From Myxococcus sp. CA023 (GTDB taxonomy: Bacteria; Myxococcota; Myxococcia; Myxococcales; Myxococcaceae), in contig NZ_JAAEAH010000054.1 in the NCBI RefSeq assembly GCF_010998615.1, forward strand, positions 1 to 64,000: DNA of 64,000 nt, written 5' to 3'. Shown piece by piece: positions 53,675-62,733 of the stretch (the first letter of the stretch is position 1; each line of letters starts with the position of its first letter). The translations under genes were made by a program, and so were the position numbers. The notes under the pieces were generated by a model, which was not told the DNA's origin, searched no databases, and saw only the letters and a program-made list of their open reading frames with translations.

Positions 53675-54982
53675 ATGCCTGCTCCCCGCCCACGCGTCCT
53701 TCTGATTGCCGAGCTGTGCAACCCCGACTGGGTGAGCGTCCCGCTCGAAGGCTGGTCGCTCTACCGCGCTCTGGCCGAGGTGGCGGACGTGCACCTGGTC
53801 ACCCACGTCCGCAACCGGGAGAACATCCTCAAGCAGGGCGTGCAGGAGGGCTCGCAGTTCACCGCGTTGGACTCCACGCCTGTGGAGAAGCCGCTCGACA
53901 AGGTGGGCGAGGTGCTGCGGGGAAAGACGGGGGTGGGCTGGACGACGGCCACCGCGCTGAGCGCGCTGCCCTACTACTACTTCGAGGAGGTGCTCTGGCG
54001 CCGCTTCGGCCCGCGCATCGAGGCGGGTGAGTTCGACCTGGTGCACCGCTACACGCCCATCAGCCCCACCACGCCCAGCACGCTGGCGGCGCGGTGCAAG
54101 AAGGCGGGCGTGCCCTTCGTCATGGGGCCGCTCAACGGTGGCCTGCCCTGGCCCAAGGGCTTTGGCGGCGCGCGGCGGCGGGAGAAGGAGTGGCTGAGCT
54201 ACATCCGTGACGTTTACAAGCTGATGCCCTTCTACAAGTCCACGCGGGAGAACGCGTCCGCCATCATCACCGGCTCGCGCGCCACGCGGGGGCAGGTGTC
54301 GGGGCAGTGGCAGGGCAAGACGGTGTACGTGCCGGAGAACGCCATCGACACCCGGCGCTTCGGCACGGAGAAGTCGGAGGGCCCGGTGGAGTTGCCCCTG
54401 CGCGTGGCCTTCGTGGGCCGCTTCGTGCCGTACAAGGGCATGGCCATGCTGATGGAGGCCGCCGCGCCGCTCATCCGCGAGGGCAAGGTGGTGCTGGAGT
54501 ACATCGGTGACGGCCAGGAGATGGCCAACCTCCGGGCGCAGGCGGCGCGCGAGGGCATCGAGTCCGGCGTCACCTTCGCCGGCTGGGTGAAGCACCAGGA
54601 GCTCCAGGGCCGGCTGGCGAAGAACCACATCTTCGGCTTCCCCAGCGTGCGCGAGTTCGGCGGCGCGGTGGTGTGCGAGGCCATGGCGCTGGGGCTGGTG
54701 CCCATCGTCATGGACTACGGCGGCCCGGGGGAAATCGTGAGCCCGGCCACTGGCTTCGCCATCCAGATGGGGACGCCGGAGGAAATCGTCCTGCGCGTGC
54801 GCGAGGTGCTGACGAAGCTGGCGGCGGACCCGTCCGTCATCCGCCCCATGGGCGAGCGCGCCCGGGAGCGCATCTTCAAGTACTTCACCTGGAGGGCGAA
54901 GGCGGAGCAGGTGCTGGAGGTGTACCGCTGGGTGAAGGGCGAGCGCGGCCAGCCGGACTGGGGCATGCCGTTGGCGGACTGA
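53675..54982 (+). CDS. epsH: EpsH, family 4-type glycosyltransferase
   Basis: 435 residues, GT-B fold: VLLIAELCNPDWVSVPLEGW at the N-terminus, FDLVHRYTPISPTTPS, FVMGPLNGGLPWPKGFGG, then VAFVGRFVPYKGMAMLMEAA and the donor motif VREFGGAVVCEAMALGLVPI. Adds a sugar in exopolysaccharide assembly. Its stop codon and that of epsI form a shared inverted repeat. The ATG is the first well-placed start after the shared wzyX promoter side. Confidence 0.9.
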   Translation: MPAPRPRVLLIAELCNPDWVSVPLEGWSLYRALAEVADVHLVTHVRNRENILKQGVQEGSQFTALDSTPVEKPLDKVGEVLRGKTGVGWTTATALSALPYYYFEEVLWRRFGPRIEAGEFDLVHRYTPISPTTPSTLAARCKKAGVPFVMGPLNGGLPWPKGFGGARRREKEWLSYIRDVYKLMPFYKSTRENASAIITGSRATRGQVSGQWQGKTVYVPENAIDTRRFGTEKSEGPVELPLRVAFVGRFVPYKGMAMLMEAAAPLIREGKVVLEYIGDGQEMANLRAQAAREGIESGVTFAGWVKHQELQGRLAKNHIFGFPSVREFGGAVVCEAMALGLVPIVMDYGGPGEIVSPATGFAIQMGTPEEIVLRVREVLTKLAADPSVIRPMGERARERIFKYFTWRAKAEQVLEVYRWVKGERGQPDWGMPLAD

Positions 54983-54994
54983 GGCGCGGCCTCA
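54980..54994. terminator. Inverted repeat built from the epsH and epsI stop codons
   Basis: TGAGGC-GCG-GCCTCA is a perfect 6-bp stem whose ends are the stop codon of epsH (TGA, 54980-54982) and the complement of the epsI stop. The genes converge here, nine bases apart. It may weakly terminate both transcripts. Confidence 0.4.
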
Positions 54995-56347
54995 CTCGTC
55001 CAGGTCCAGCTTGCGGTACAGCGTGCGCCGGTTGATGCCCAGGATGCGCGCGGCGGCGGCCTTGTTGCCGCCCTGCGCCTCCACCACCCGGCGCACGTAG
55101 GCGCGCTCCACCTCTTCCAGGGGCGCGTCTTCTCCCGAGGCACGGCTGAGCAGCGACGTCAGGCCGCTGTCGCCGCCGCCCGGCAGGTCGAAGTCCTCCG
55201 GCACCAGCGTGTCGTGGTCCGCCAGGGCCACCGCGCGCTCCAGCAGGTTGGCCAGCTCGCGCACGTTGCCGGGCCACGCGTGGGACATCAGCCGCTTCAG
55301 CGCGCTGGCGGACACGCCCAGCACCTCGCGCTGCTGCTGCTCGCCCAGGCGCCCGAGGAAGAAGTCCACCAGGGGCAGGATGTCCTCGCGCCGCTCGCGC
55401 AGCGGGGGCACCTCGATGCGGATGACGTTGAGGCGGTAGTAGAGGTCCGCGCGGAAGCGGCCTTCGCGCAGCAGCACCTCCAGCGGCTGGTTGGTGGCGG
55501 CCAGCACGCGGGCGCGCACGGGGGTCTCCGTGCTCGAGCCCAGGGGCCGCACGCGTCCCGTCTCCAGGGCCTGGAGCAGCTTGGCCTGCACCTCTAGCGA
55601 CAGCTCGCCCACTTCATCCAGGAAGAGCGTCCCGCCGCCGACCGACACGAAGACGCCGGCCCGGTCCTCGCGCGCGTCGGTGTAGGCGCCGCGCCTGGCG
55701 CCGAACAGCTCGCTCTCCGCCAGCCCCGAGGGCAGGGCCGCGCAGTTGAGCTGGAGGAAGGGCTGGGTGCGCCGGCTGCTGGATTCGTGGATGAAGCGCG
55801 CCAGGGCGCTCTTGCCGGTGCCTGTCTCGCCGGTGAGCAGCACAGTGGCGTCGCTGCGCGCCGCGCGGCGGGACACCTCCAGCGCCTTCTGCATGGCGGG
55901 GCTGCGAGCCACCAGCCCGCCGGGCGTGTCGCCGGGGACGGCCGCGCGCAGGCGCACGATTTCGCGGCGCAGTTGCCGCTCTCGGAAGGCGCGCTCCAGC
56001 GTGAGGACGAGCGCGTCGATGTTGAAGGGCTTGGTGACGAAGTCGCAGGCGCCGGCCTTCACCGCCGCCACCGCCAGCTCCACGCTGCCAAAGGCGGTGA
56101 TGAGCACCACCAACTGGCCCGGCTTGCGCGTCAGCAGCGCCTCCAGCACCTCCGTGCCGCGCATGCGGGGCATCTCCACGTCGGTGATGATCAGGTCGAA
56201 GGACTCGCGCTCGAAGAGGGCCAGCGCCTCCTCGGGCGAGGTGCGTCCCACCGCCTCGTAGCCCCGCGCGTCCAGGGATTCGCAGAGGAAGTCCACCACC
56301 CCCGCGTCATCATCCAGGATGAGCAGGCGCTTTCTGGGAGTGCTCAT
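54992..56347 (-). CDS. epsI: EpsI (Nla24), NtrC-type response regulator
   Basis: 451 residues: receiver domain (LLILDDDAGVVDFLCES; Asp56 in DLIITDVEMP; Lys106 in DFVTKPFN), AAA+ domain (Walker A GETGTGKS, 173-180; Walker B LFLDEVGEL), and a Fis-type helix-turn-helix (GGNKAAAARILGINRRTLYR). The sigma-54 contact loop, normally GAFTGA, reads GAYTDA (220-225), so sigma-54 use should be tested rather than assumed. Its ATG overlaps the epsJ stop. Known in M. xanthus as an activator of exopolysaccharide production and motility. Confidence 0.93.
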   Translation of the reverse strand: MSTPRKRLLILDDDAGVVDFLCESLDARGYEAVGRTSPEEALALFERESFDLIITDVEMPRMRGTEVLEALLTRKPGQLVVLITAFGSVELAVAAVKAGACDFVTKPFNIDALVLTLERAFRERQLRREIVRLRAAVPGDTPGGLVARSPAMQKALEVSRRAARSDATVLLTGETGTGKSALARFIHESSSRRTQPFLQLNCAALPSGLAESELFGARRGAYTDAREDRAGVFVSVGGGTLFLDEVGELSLEVQAKLLQALETGRVRPLGSSTETPVRARVLAATNQPLEVLLREGRFRADLYYRLNVIRIEVPPLRERREDILPLVDFFLGRLGEQQQREVLGVSASALKRLMSHAWPGNVRELANLLERAVALADHDTLVPEDFDLPGGGDSGLTSLLSRASGEDAPLEEVERAYVRRVVEAQGGNKAAAARILGINRRTLYRKLDLDE

Positions 56348-57855
56348 ACCGCCCCCGTTCCTTCTTCCTTCTCGGAAGGAATGTGCACGATGAAGTGAGT
56401 GCCCTGGCCCTGTCCCTGGCGTGACGTCACCGTCACGGCGCCGCCGTGCTCGGAGATGATGGCCTTCACCATTGGCAGGCCCAGGCCCGTGCCGCCGTGG
56501 GCGCTCCAGGTGGTGAAGAAGGGCTCGAAGACGCGCTCCAGCGCCGCGTCATCCATGCCCACGCCGGTGTCCTCCACGGACAGGCGCACGCCGTGGCGCT
56601 CGCGCAGGCCGGGGGCGGGCTGGAAGGTGGACGGCGCCAGCGTCACCCGCACCTCGCCGCCTCGGGGCGTGGCGCGCAGCGCGTTGGTGAGCAGGTTGAG
56701 CGCCACCTGCTGCAGCCCGTCTCCGTCCGCCAGCACGCGTGGGAGCGGCTCCTCGGAATGGAAGGTCAGCCGGACGTCGCGCCTGCGCGCGTCGAACTCC
56801 AGCAACTCCACCACCGCGCGCACGGAGGCGAGCGCGTCCAGGGACTCCAGCTTCGACGGTTTGCGGCGGGCCAGGTCCAGGAGCTGGCGGACGATGCGCT
56901 CGATGCGCTCCGACTGCTCCACCAGGATGCGCGCGTTGCGCCGCACGTCGTCGGGCAGTTCGGCGCGCGCGGCCAGGGCCTGGGCCCGTCCGTTGAGGAT
57001 GAGCAGGGGGGAGCCGATTTCGTGTGCCAGCCCCGCGGACAGTTGTCCCACGGCGGCCAGCTTGTCCACGCGCCGCAGGCCCGCCTCCAGTGCCAACCGT
57101 GACTCGGCCTCGGCCGACAGCCGCTGCCGTGCCTCGCCCAGCTCCTTCACCATGCCGTTGAAGGCGTGGACGACCTCGCCCACCTCGTCGTCACTGCCGG
57201 GCGTCACGGTGGCCGTGAAGTCGCCGCCGCGCACCGCGCGCATCGCCCCCACCACGCGCTCCAGGGGACGCTGGAGGTAGAGCATCAGCAGCAGCCAGCC
57301 CACCAGGGAGATGCCAGTGATGAGCGTCAGCACCGACAGCACGGTGGAGCGGCTGGTGGACTCCAGGTCCTGCCGCAGCCCGTCCAGCGGCTTCACCACG
57401 GCGAGCGCCCCCACCACGTTGGTGTTGTCGTCGCTGTGCAGGGGCAGGACGATGAGCAGGTGCGACAGCTTCTTGGGGCCCGCGAAGTGGGTGAGGGAGT
57501 GGTGCGTCTTCAGCACCCGCCGGGAGGCATCCTCCACCAGGTGTAGCGTCTGCGAGCTGCCCGGGGAGCGCACCAGTGGCACGGCCTGGGCGTCGAAGAC
57601 GAAGACGTCCACGGTCGGGTCCCGGTGGTCCAACGACTCGAGGATTTCGTTCACGTCCGCCGCCTGCCCATCCCGCAGCGCGTTCTCCATGGCCACCTGG
57701 AGCGCCGTGGCCAGCAGCCGCGCCGCCTGCTCGGTGGCCGTCCGCAGGTCGTGCTCCTCCTTCTGGAGTTGGCTGTAGCCGTAAGCGCCCAGGATGACGG
57801 CGCTCGTCAGCGTCAGGCCCAGGCCCAGCTTCGTGGAGATGCGCACGCCGGGCAC
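56344..57855 (-). CDS. epsJ: EpsJ, membrane sensor histidine kinase
   Basis: About 503 residues from the GTG at 57855; TTG at 57882 and GTG at 57846 are alternatives, none with a strong ribosome site. Two membrane spans (GLGLTLTSAVILGAYG near the start and VLSVLTLITGISLVGWLLLM) bracket a periplasmic sensor. HAMP (RPLERVVGAMRAVRGGDF), HisKA with H-box LSAGLAHEIGSPLLILNGRA, and HATPase motifs (LNLLTNALRATPRGG; GTGLGLPMVKAIISEHGG) follow. The overlap with epsI makes it the likely partner of that regulator. Confidence 0.9.
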   Translation of the reverse strand: MPGVRISTKLGLGLTLTSAVILGAYGYSQLQKEEHDLRTATEQAARLLATALQVAMENALRDGQAADVNEILESLDHRDPTVDVFVFDAQAVPLVRSPGSSQTLHLVEDASRRVLKTHHSLTHFAGPKKLSHLLIVLPLHSDDNTNVVGALAVVKPLDGLRQDLESTSRSTVLSVLTLITGISLVGWLLLMLYLQRPLERVVGAMRAVRGGDFTATVTPGSDDEVGEVVHAFNGMVKELGEARQRLSAEAESRLALEAGLRRVDKLAAVGQLSAGLAHEIGSPLLILNGRAQALAARAELPDDVRRNARILVEQSERIERIVRQLLDLARRKPSKLESLDALASVRAVVELLEFDARRRDVRLTFHSEEPLPRVLADGDGLQQVALNLLTNALRATPRGGEVRVTLAPSTFQPAPGLRERHGVRLSVEDTGVGMDDAALERVFEPFFTTWSAHGGTGLGLPMVKAIISEHGGAVTVTSRQGQGQGTHFIVHIPSEKEEGTGAV

Positions 57856-57955
57856 TGTGGCGAAAGTGCACAGGTGGTTCAATAAGCACCAGTTGCGCCT
57901 GCTCGCTGAGCGTCGCCGTCCTCAATGATTCTCGTGGGTTGAACGTCTGACGCGG

Positions 57956-57970
57956 TGGACCGGGACTTGC
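57956..57970 (+). promoter_or_regulatory. Sigma-54-like -24/-12 element before epsK
   Basis: TGGACCG-GGAC-TTGC has GG and GC separated by exactly 10 bases, as in sigma-54 promoters (TGGCACG-N4-TTGC), with two departures in the -24 half. The predicted start of transcription would fall about three bases before the epsK ATG, which leaves no room for the AGGGG ribosome site. It lies divergent from the epsJ-epsI genes, so it is plausible, but not strong. Confidence 0.3.
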
Positions 57971-57984
57971 CCAGGGGCTGGGGC

Positions 57985-59088
57985 ATGAACAGGACCCTGC
58001 TCCTTGGCCTCTGGGCCTTCTCCGTCGCCTGCTCGGGCGCGGGCACCTCCTCCGCTCCCGCCGAGCGCGCCGCGCCCGCCCCCCTGAAGGAAGGCGTGGT
58101 GCAGCTCGCCGAGGCCTCCCGGGCCTTCGTCACCGTCACCCCGGTGAAGGCGGACGCCAGCAGCGCGGCGCTCCAGGCCCCCGCGCGCGTGGCCTTCCGG
58201 GACGGGGCGCTGTCGCGGCTGGTGGCGCCCCTGGCGGGCCGGGTGGTGAGCGTCCACGTGCGCACCGGCGACACCGTGAAGCCGGGCGACGCGCTGGTGA
58301 CGCTGGACTGCCCGGAGGCCGCGGCGTCGCGCACGGCGGTGGCCACCGCGACGGCGACGCTGCGCGAGGCCCAGTCCGCCTTCGAGCGCGAGGCGCGCAT
58401 GTTCGAGCAGGGCGTCACGACGGAGCGTGAGCGCCTGTCCGCGGAGACGCGGCTGGCGGAGGCGCGGGCGGAGCTGGCGCGGGCGCAGGCGTCCGTGGGC
58501 TTCGTGGGCACCGGCGGCGGCACCACCGTGGTGCTGCGCGCGCCGATGGCGGGCACGGTGCTGAGCCGGAGCGCGGCGGAGGGCATCGCCGTGCAGCCGG
58601 GCGGGGACGTGCTGGTGGAGGTGGGGGACCCTTCTGCGCTGTGGGTGATGGCGGACGTGTTCGAGCGTGACCTGCCGCTGGTGCGTGAGGGCGCGCGGGT
58701 GCGGGTGACGATGCCGTCGGTGCACGCGCCGCTGGAGGGGACGGTGGACTCGGTGGGCGCGGTGGTGGCGAGCGGCTCGCGGACGGCGCCGGTGCGCATC
58801 ACCCTGGACACGCAGGAGCAGGGACTGCGGCCCGGCATGTTCGGGCGCGTGCGCATCGACTCGCCGGACGCCAGCCTGACGCTGCCGGTGGAGGCGGTGC
58901 TGCTGCGCAACGGCAAGGACTCGGTGGTGTACGTGCAGCAGGACGCGGGCACCTTCGTGCGGCGGCCCGTCGTCGTGGCGCAGCCGGTGGAGGGACGGGT
59001 GCAGGTCATCGCGGGCCTGTCACCGGGGGACCCGGTCGTCACCCGGGGCGCGCTGCTGCTGGATGGCGCGGCGGACCAGCTTCTCTAG
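57985..59088 (+). CDS. epsK: EpsK, RND-efflux periplasmic adaptor (membrane fusion protein)
   Basis: 367 residues with a signal peptide (LLLGLWAFSVAC; a lipobox-like Cys, not perfect). Barrel-sandwich hybrid halves are LVAPLAGRVVSVHVRTGDTV and VVLRAPMAGTVLSRSAAEGI with an alpha-helical hairpin between them (RTAVATATATLREAQSAFER). The beta-barrel and membrane-proximal part follow, ending LSPGDPVVTRGALLLDGAAD. CzcB/CusB-like adaptor linking EpsL to EpsM. The epsL start is 21 bases downstream. Confidence 0.88.
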   Translation: MNRTLLLGLWAFSVACSGAGTSSAPAERAAPAPLKEGVVQLAEASRAFVTVTPVKADASSAALQAPARVAFRDGALSRLVAPLAGRVVSVHVRTGDTVKPGDALVTLDCPEAAASRTAVATATATLREAQSAFEREARMFEQGVTTERERLSAETRLAEARAELARAQASVGFVGTGGGTTVVLRAPMAGTVLSRSAAEGIAVQPGGDVLVEVGDPSALWVMADVFERDLPLVREGARVRVTMPSVHAPLEGTVDSVGAVVASGSRTAPVRITLDTQEQGLRPGMFGRVRIDSPDASLTLPVEAVLLRNGKDSVVYVQQDAGTFVRRPVVVAQPVEGRVQVIAGLSPGDPVVTRGALLLDGAADQLL

Positions 59089-59109
59089 GCGCGGCGAGGA
59101 CACCCACCC

Positions 59110-62100
59110 ATGCTGCGAGCACTCATCGCGTTCTGTGTCCGAAGCCGCCTGCCCGTCCTGCTGCTGACGCTGGGCATCGGCCTCTTCGGTGTGAAGGCCT
59201 ATCTCGAAACGCCCGTGGAGGCGTTTCCGGATGTCACCAACCTCCAAGTGAATGTCATCGCGCAGATGCCCGGGCTGGCGCCCGAGGAAATCGAGCGGCA
59301 GGTGACGGTGCCCCTGGAGCGTGTGCTCAACGGCACGCCGGGCATGGTGCAGATGCGCAGCGAGAGCCTCTTCGGGCTGTCGCTCATCTTCCTCACCTTC
59401 GATGACGGCGTGGACCCGTTCAAGGCGCGCACCATCGTCGGGGAGCGCATGTCCAACGCGGACACGCCGGACGGCGCGGACGTGCGGCTGGCGCCCGAGG
59501 CCACGCCGCTGGGCAAAATCTACCAGTTCCGCGTGCTGAGCGACCGGCACACCCTCACCGAGACGCGTTCGGAGATGGAGTGGAACATCGCGCGGCACCT
59601 GCGCCAGGTGCCCGGCGTGGCGGACGTGCTCAGCCTGGGCGGCTTCCTCAAGGAGTTCCACGTCCAGGTGGACCCATCGCGGCTGCTCGCGCACGAGCTG
59701 ACGCTGGCGGACGTCACCGAGGCGCTGGAGCGCTCCAACCGCAACGTGGGCGGCGGCTTCCTGCGCCAGGGTGACCAGGAGTTGCTCATCCGCGGTGTCG
59801 GCTACCTGCGCGGCGCGCAAGACGTGCAGAGCATTGTCCTCAAGAGCGAGGACGGCACGCCAGTCACGGTGGGCGACGTGGCCCGGGTGGTGGCCTCGCA
59901 CACGCCGCGCCGCGGGTCGGTGAGCCACAACCTGGACATGGATGTCACCGAGGGCGTCGTCCTGCTGCGTCGGGGTGAGAACCCCAGCACGGTGCTGGAG
60001 GGCGTGCACGCCAAGGTGGAGGAACTGAACTCGCGGGTGCTGCCAAAGGGCATGCGCATCGAGGCCTTCTATGACCGGAACGACCTGGTGGGGCACACGC
60101 TGTCCACGGTGCACCACAACCTGCTGCACGGCGCGCTGCTGGTGGTGGCGGTGGCGTGGCTGTTCCTGCGCAGCCTGCGCTGCTCGCTCATCGTCGCGTC
60201 CGTCATCCCCCTGGCGCTGCTGACGGCCTTCATCGGCCTGAAGATGGTGGGCCTGCCCGCGAACCTCATCTCCATGGGGGCCATCGATTTCGGCATCCTG
60301 GTGGATGGCGCGGTGGTGCTGGTGGAGAACGTGCTGCACGAGGCGGGGGTGCAGCGGCCCCGGCGGCGCAAGGAGATGCTGGGGCTCATCCTGCGCTCGG
60401 CGCTGGATGTGGCGCGGCCGACGTTCTTCGCGATGGCCATCATCATCGCCGCGCTCATCCCCGTCTTCACCCTGGAGCGCGTGGAGGGCCGCATCTTCCG
60501 GCCGCTGTCGCTGACGTACAGCTTCGCGCTGGTGGGCGCGCTCGTCTTCGCGCTGACGGTGGTGCCCGCACTGTGCGCGCTGCTGCTGCGGCCGAAGGAC
60601 GCGGAGGTGAAGGAGCCGAAGCTGCTCACCACCCTGCGGGAAGGCTACGGCCGCGCGGTGACGTGGCTGATGCCGCGCAAGCCGCTGGTGTTCGCGAGCA
60701 TGGCGGCGCTGGTGCTCGTCACCGGCGTGGTGGGCTCGCGGGTGGGTAGTGAGTTCCTCCCGGAGCTGGACGAGGGTGACATCAACATCTTCGTGGAGAT
60801 GCCGGCCAGCATCTCCCTGGGCAAGGGCGCGGACATCCTCCTGGAGGTGCGGCGCAGGCTGCTGGACTTCCCCGAGGTGAAGGAGGTGCTCGTCGAGCAG
60901 GGCCGCCCGGAGGACGGCACGGACAACGAGGCCGTCAACATGGGCAAGACGTTCGTCCGCTTCACGCCCGAGGAGACGTGGCGCAAGGGCTGGGACAAGG
61001 AGCGGCTGGTGCGGGAGATGCGCGCCTCGCTGCTGGAGATTCCGGGCGTCAGCTTCAACTTCTCGCAGCCCATCAAGGACAGCGTGGAGGAGGCCATCAG
61101 CGGCGTGCGCGGCAAGGTGGTGCTGAAGATTTTCGGCACGGACCTGGCGGCCATGCGCGGCACGCTGGAGCAGGCCGTCACGTCGCTGCAGAACGTGGAG
61201 GGGGTGGTGGACCTGGGGCTCTACCGCGACTCCAGCGTGCCGCAGCTCCAGGTGGTGCTGGACCGTCCCGCGCTGGCGCGTGCCGGCATCGACGTGGCCG
61301 CCGCGCAGGACCTGGTGGAGACGGCCCTGGGCGGCCGGGTGGTGACGGAGCTGTGGGAGCAGGAGCGGCCCGTCCCGGTGCGCGTCATCCTGCCGGGCAC
61401 GGAGCGTGACGACGAGGCGCGCATCGGCGGCATCCTGGTGCCCACGGCCAGCGGTGGCCATGTCCCGCTGCGCGAGGTGGCGCGGCTGGAGAAGGCGCTG
61501 GGCCGCGCGAGCATCAACCGCGAGGCGAACAGCCGCACCCTGGCGCTGAAGTTCAACGTGGAGGGGCGCGACATGGGCTCCACCATCCAGGAGGCCATGG
61601 CCACCGTGGAGCGCGAGGTGACGGTGCCCGAAGGCACGTTCCTCAAGTGGGGCGGCGAGTTCGAGAACCAGGAGCGCGCGCTGGGTCGGCTGGCGGTCAT
61701 CGTGCCCATCTCCTTCCTGGTGGTGTTCGCGTTGCTCTACGCGGCGCTGGGCTCCATGCGGAGCGCGAGCGCGGTGCTGGCGGGGGCGCCCTTCGCGATG
61801 TGCGGCGGCGTGCTGGCGTTGGCCATCACGGGGATTCCGTTGTCGGTGAGCGCGGCGGTGGGCTTCATCACGCTGCTGGGGCAGGTGTGTCTGGCGTCGC
61901 TGCTGGTGGTGAGCGCGGTGGATGACCGGCGGAAGGCGGGTGAGGCGTTGGAGACGGCGCTGCCGGCGGGCGCGGCCAGTCGCTTCCGCGCGGTGCTGAT
62001 GACGGCGCTGCTGGCGATGCTGGGGTTGATGCCGGCGGCGCTCTCCAGTGGAGCGGGCAGCGAGACGCAGCGGCCCTTCGCGGTGGTCATCATCGGCGGA

Positions 62101-62283
62101 CTGGTGACGGCGGTGCTGGTGTCGCTGTTCGCGTTGCCGGCCTTCTACGCCGTCATCGTGGGGAAGCATGCCGCATCCACGGGCTCGCGGGACGACGAGG
62201 ACGAGGACCTGGACTCCGGTGTGGAGCACATCGGTTCCAAGGGGCACGGCCCGGAGCAGGGCACCTCGGGGGTGGCGGCGTGA
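59110..62283 (+). CDS. epsL: EpsL, CzcA/CusA-type RND transporter
   Basis: 1057 residues, the normal HME-RND length. N-terminal VTNLQVNVIAQMPGLAPEEI and RQVTVPLERVLNGTPGM are CusA/CzcA signatures, then RSESLF-type porter domains and twelve membrane spans in two sets. Transmembrane helix 4 reads LISMGAIDFGILVDGAVVLV, retaining the acidic residues used for proton coupling in HME-RND pumps. ELDEGDINIFVEMPASISLG lies in the second porter half. Its presence in eps suggests a role tied to envelope or exopolysaccharide stress, not necessarily metal export. Confidence 0.92.
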   Translation: MLRALIAFCVRSRLPVLLLTLGIGLFGVKAYLETPVEAFPDVTNLQVNVIAQMPGLAPEEIERQVTVPLERVLNGTPGMVQMRSESLFGLSLIFLTFDDGVDPFKARTIVGERMSNADTPDGADVRLAPEATPLGKIYQFRVLSDRHTLTETRSEMEWNIARHLRQVPGVADVLSLGGFLKEFHVQVDPSRLLAHELTLADVTEALERSNRNVGGGFLRQGDQELLIRGVGYLRGAQDVQSIVLKSEDGTPVTVGDVARVVASHTPRRGSVSHNLDMDVTEGVVLLRRGENPSTVLEGVHAKVEELNSRVLPKGMRIEAFYDRNDLVGHTLSTVHHNLLHGALLVVAVAWLFLRSLRCSLIVASVIPLALLTAFIGLKMVGLPANLISMGAIDFGILVDGAVVLVENVLHEAGVQRPRRRKEMLGLILRSALDVARPTFFAMAIIIAALIPVFTLERVEGRIFRPLSLTYSFALVGALVFALTVVPALCALLLRPKDAEVKEPKLLTTLREGYGRAVTWLMPRKPLVFASMAALVLVTGVVGSRVGSEFLPELDEGDINIFVEMPASISLGKGADILLEVRRRLLDFPEVKEVLVEQGRPEDGTDNEAVNMGKTFVRFTPEETWRKGWDKERLVREMRASLLEIPGVSFNFSQPIKDSVEEAISGVRGKVVLKIFGTDLAAMRGTLEQAVTSLQNVEGVVDLGLYRDSSVPQLQVVLDRPALARAGIDVAAAQDLVETALGGRVVTELWEQERPVPVRVILPGTERDDEARIGGILVPTASGGHVPLREVARLEKALGRASINREANSRTLALKFNVEGRDMGSTIQEAMATVEREVTVPEGTFLKWGGEFENQERALGRLAVIVPISFLVVFALLYAALGSMRSASAVLAGAPFAMCGGVLALAITGIPLSVSAAVGFITLLGQVCLASLLVVSAVDDRRKAGEALETALPAGAASRFRAVLMTALLAMLGLMPAALSSGAGSETQRPFAVVIIGGLVTAVLVSLFALPAFYAVIVGKHAASTGSRDDEDEDLDSGVEHIGSKGHGPEQGTSGVAA

Positions 62284-62733
62284 GGCGCTTCAACGGGACG
62301 GGCGCCCAGCGGGCGCCAGTGGCGGGGCAGCCAGGCGGGCGCGGTGGTGAGGCGCGGTTCGGAGGACTCGCCGGTGGTCACTGGCGTCAGGGTGAGGTGG
62401 CGGCATGAGGCGCTTCATTGGGACGAGAGTCCGGAGGTCTCCTCCGGGCGTGGTGTCCGCGGGTGGTGGCGGTGCACAGCGCGGCATGGCGGGCCGAAAG
62501 GCCCGGCACCGCTGGAGCATCGATGCTCTTCGGCGGGACACCGTCTTTGGACCCGTTCTGCGAAGTGGTGTGCGTTCAGCGAACGGTGGCCTGAAGCGCT
62601 TCATGCCGGTGCGTGCCCACTGGGCGGTGCCGGAGACGGAGCCATGCGGCGCCAAGCGAGGCTTCAGCACAGAGGAAGTTCCATGGCTGTCGTTGGTGTC
62701 GGAAGGCCTTCAGGGCGAGACGGAGGTGACGGA
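62284..62733. repeat. Region of repeated epsM-start-like sequence between epsL and epsM
   Basis: GTGAGGCGCTTCA (62281), ATGAGGCGCTTCATTGGG (62404) and the epsM start ATGAGGCACTTCAC (62734) are near-identical openings at increasing distance. A 110-residue frame from 62405 reaches the epsM ATG, but it is arginine-rich and lacks a recognisable fold, so I do not call it a gene. The pattern suggests partial duplications of the epsM 5' end. Confidence 0.4.

Noticed and set aside
53665-53681. Sigma-54 promoter TGGCACG...TGCT before epsH
   Set aside because: GG and GC are 11 rather than 10 bases apart and the element covers the epsH start codon.
59020-62247. 1075-residue minus-strand frame opposite epsL
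   Set aside because: An antisense frame produced by GC-rich codons: histidine/arginine-rich, no fold, opposite a clear RND transporter.
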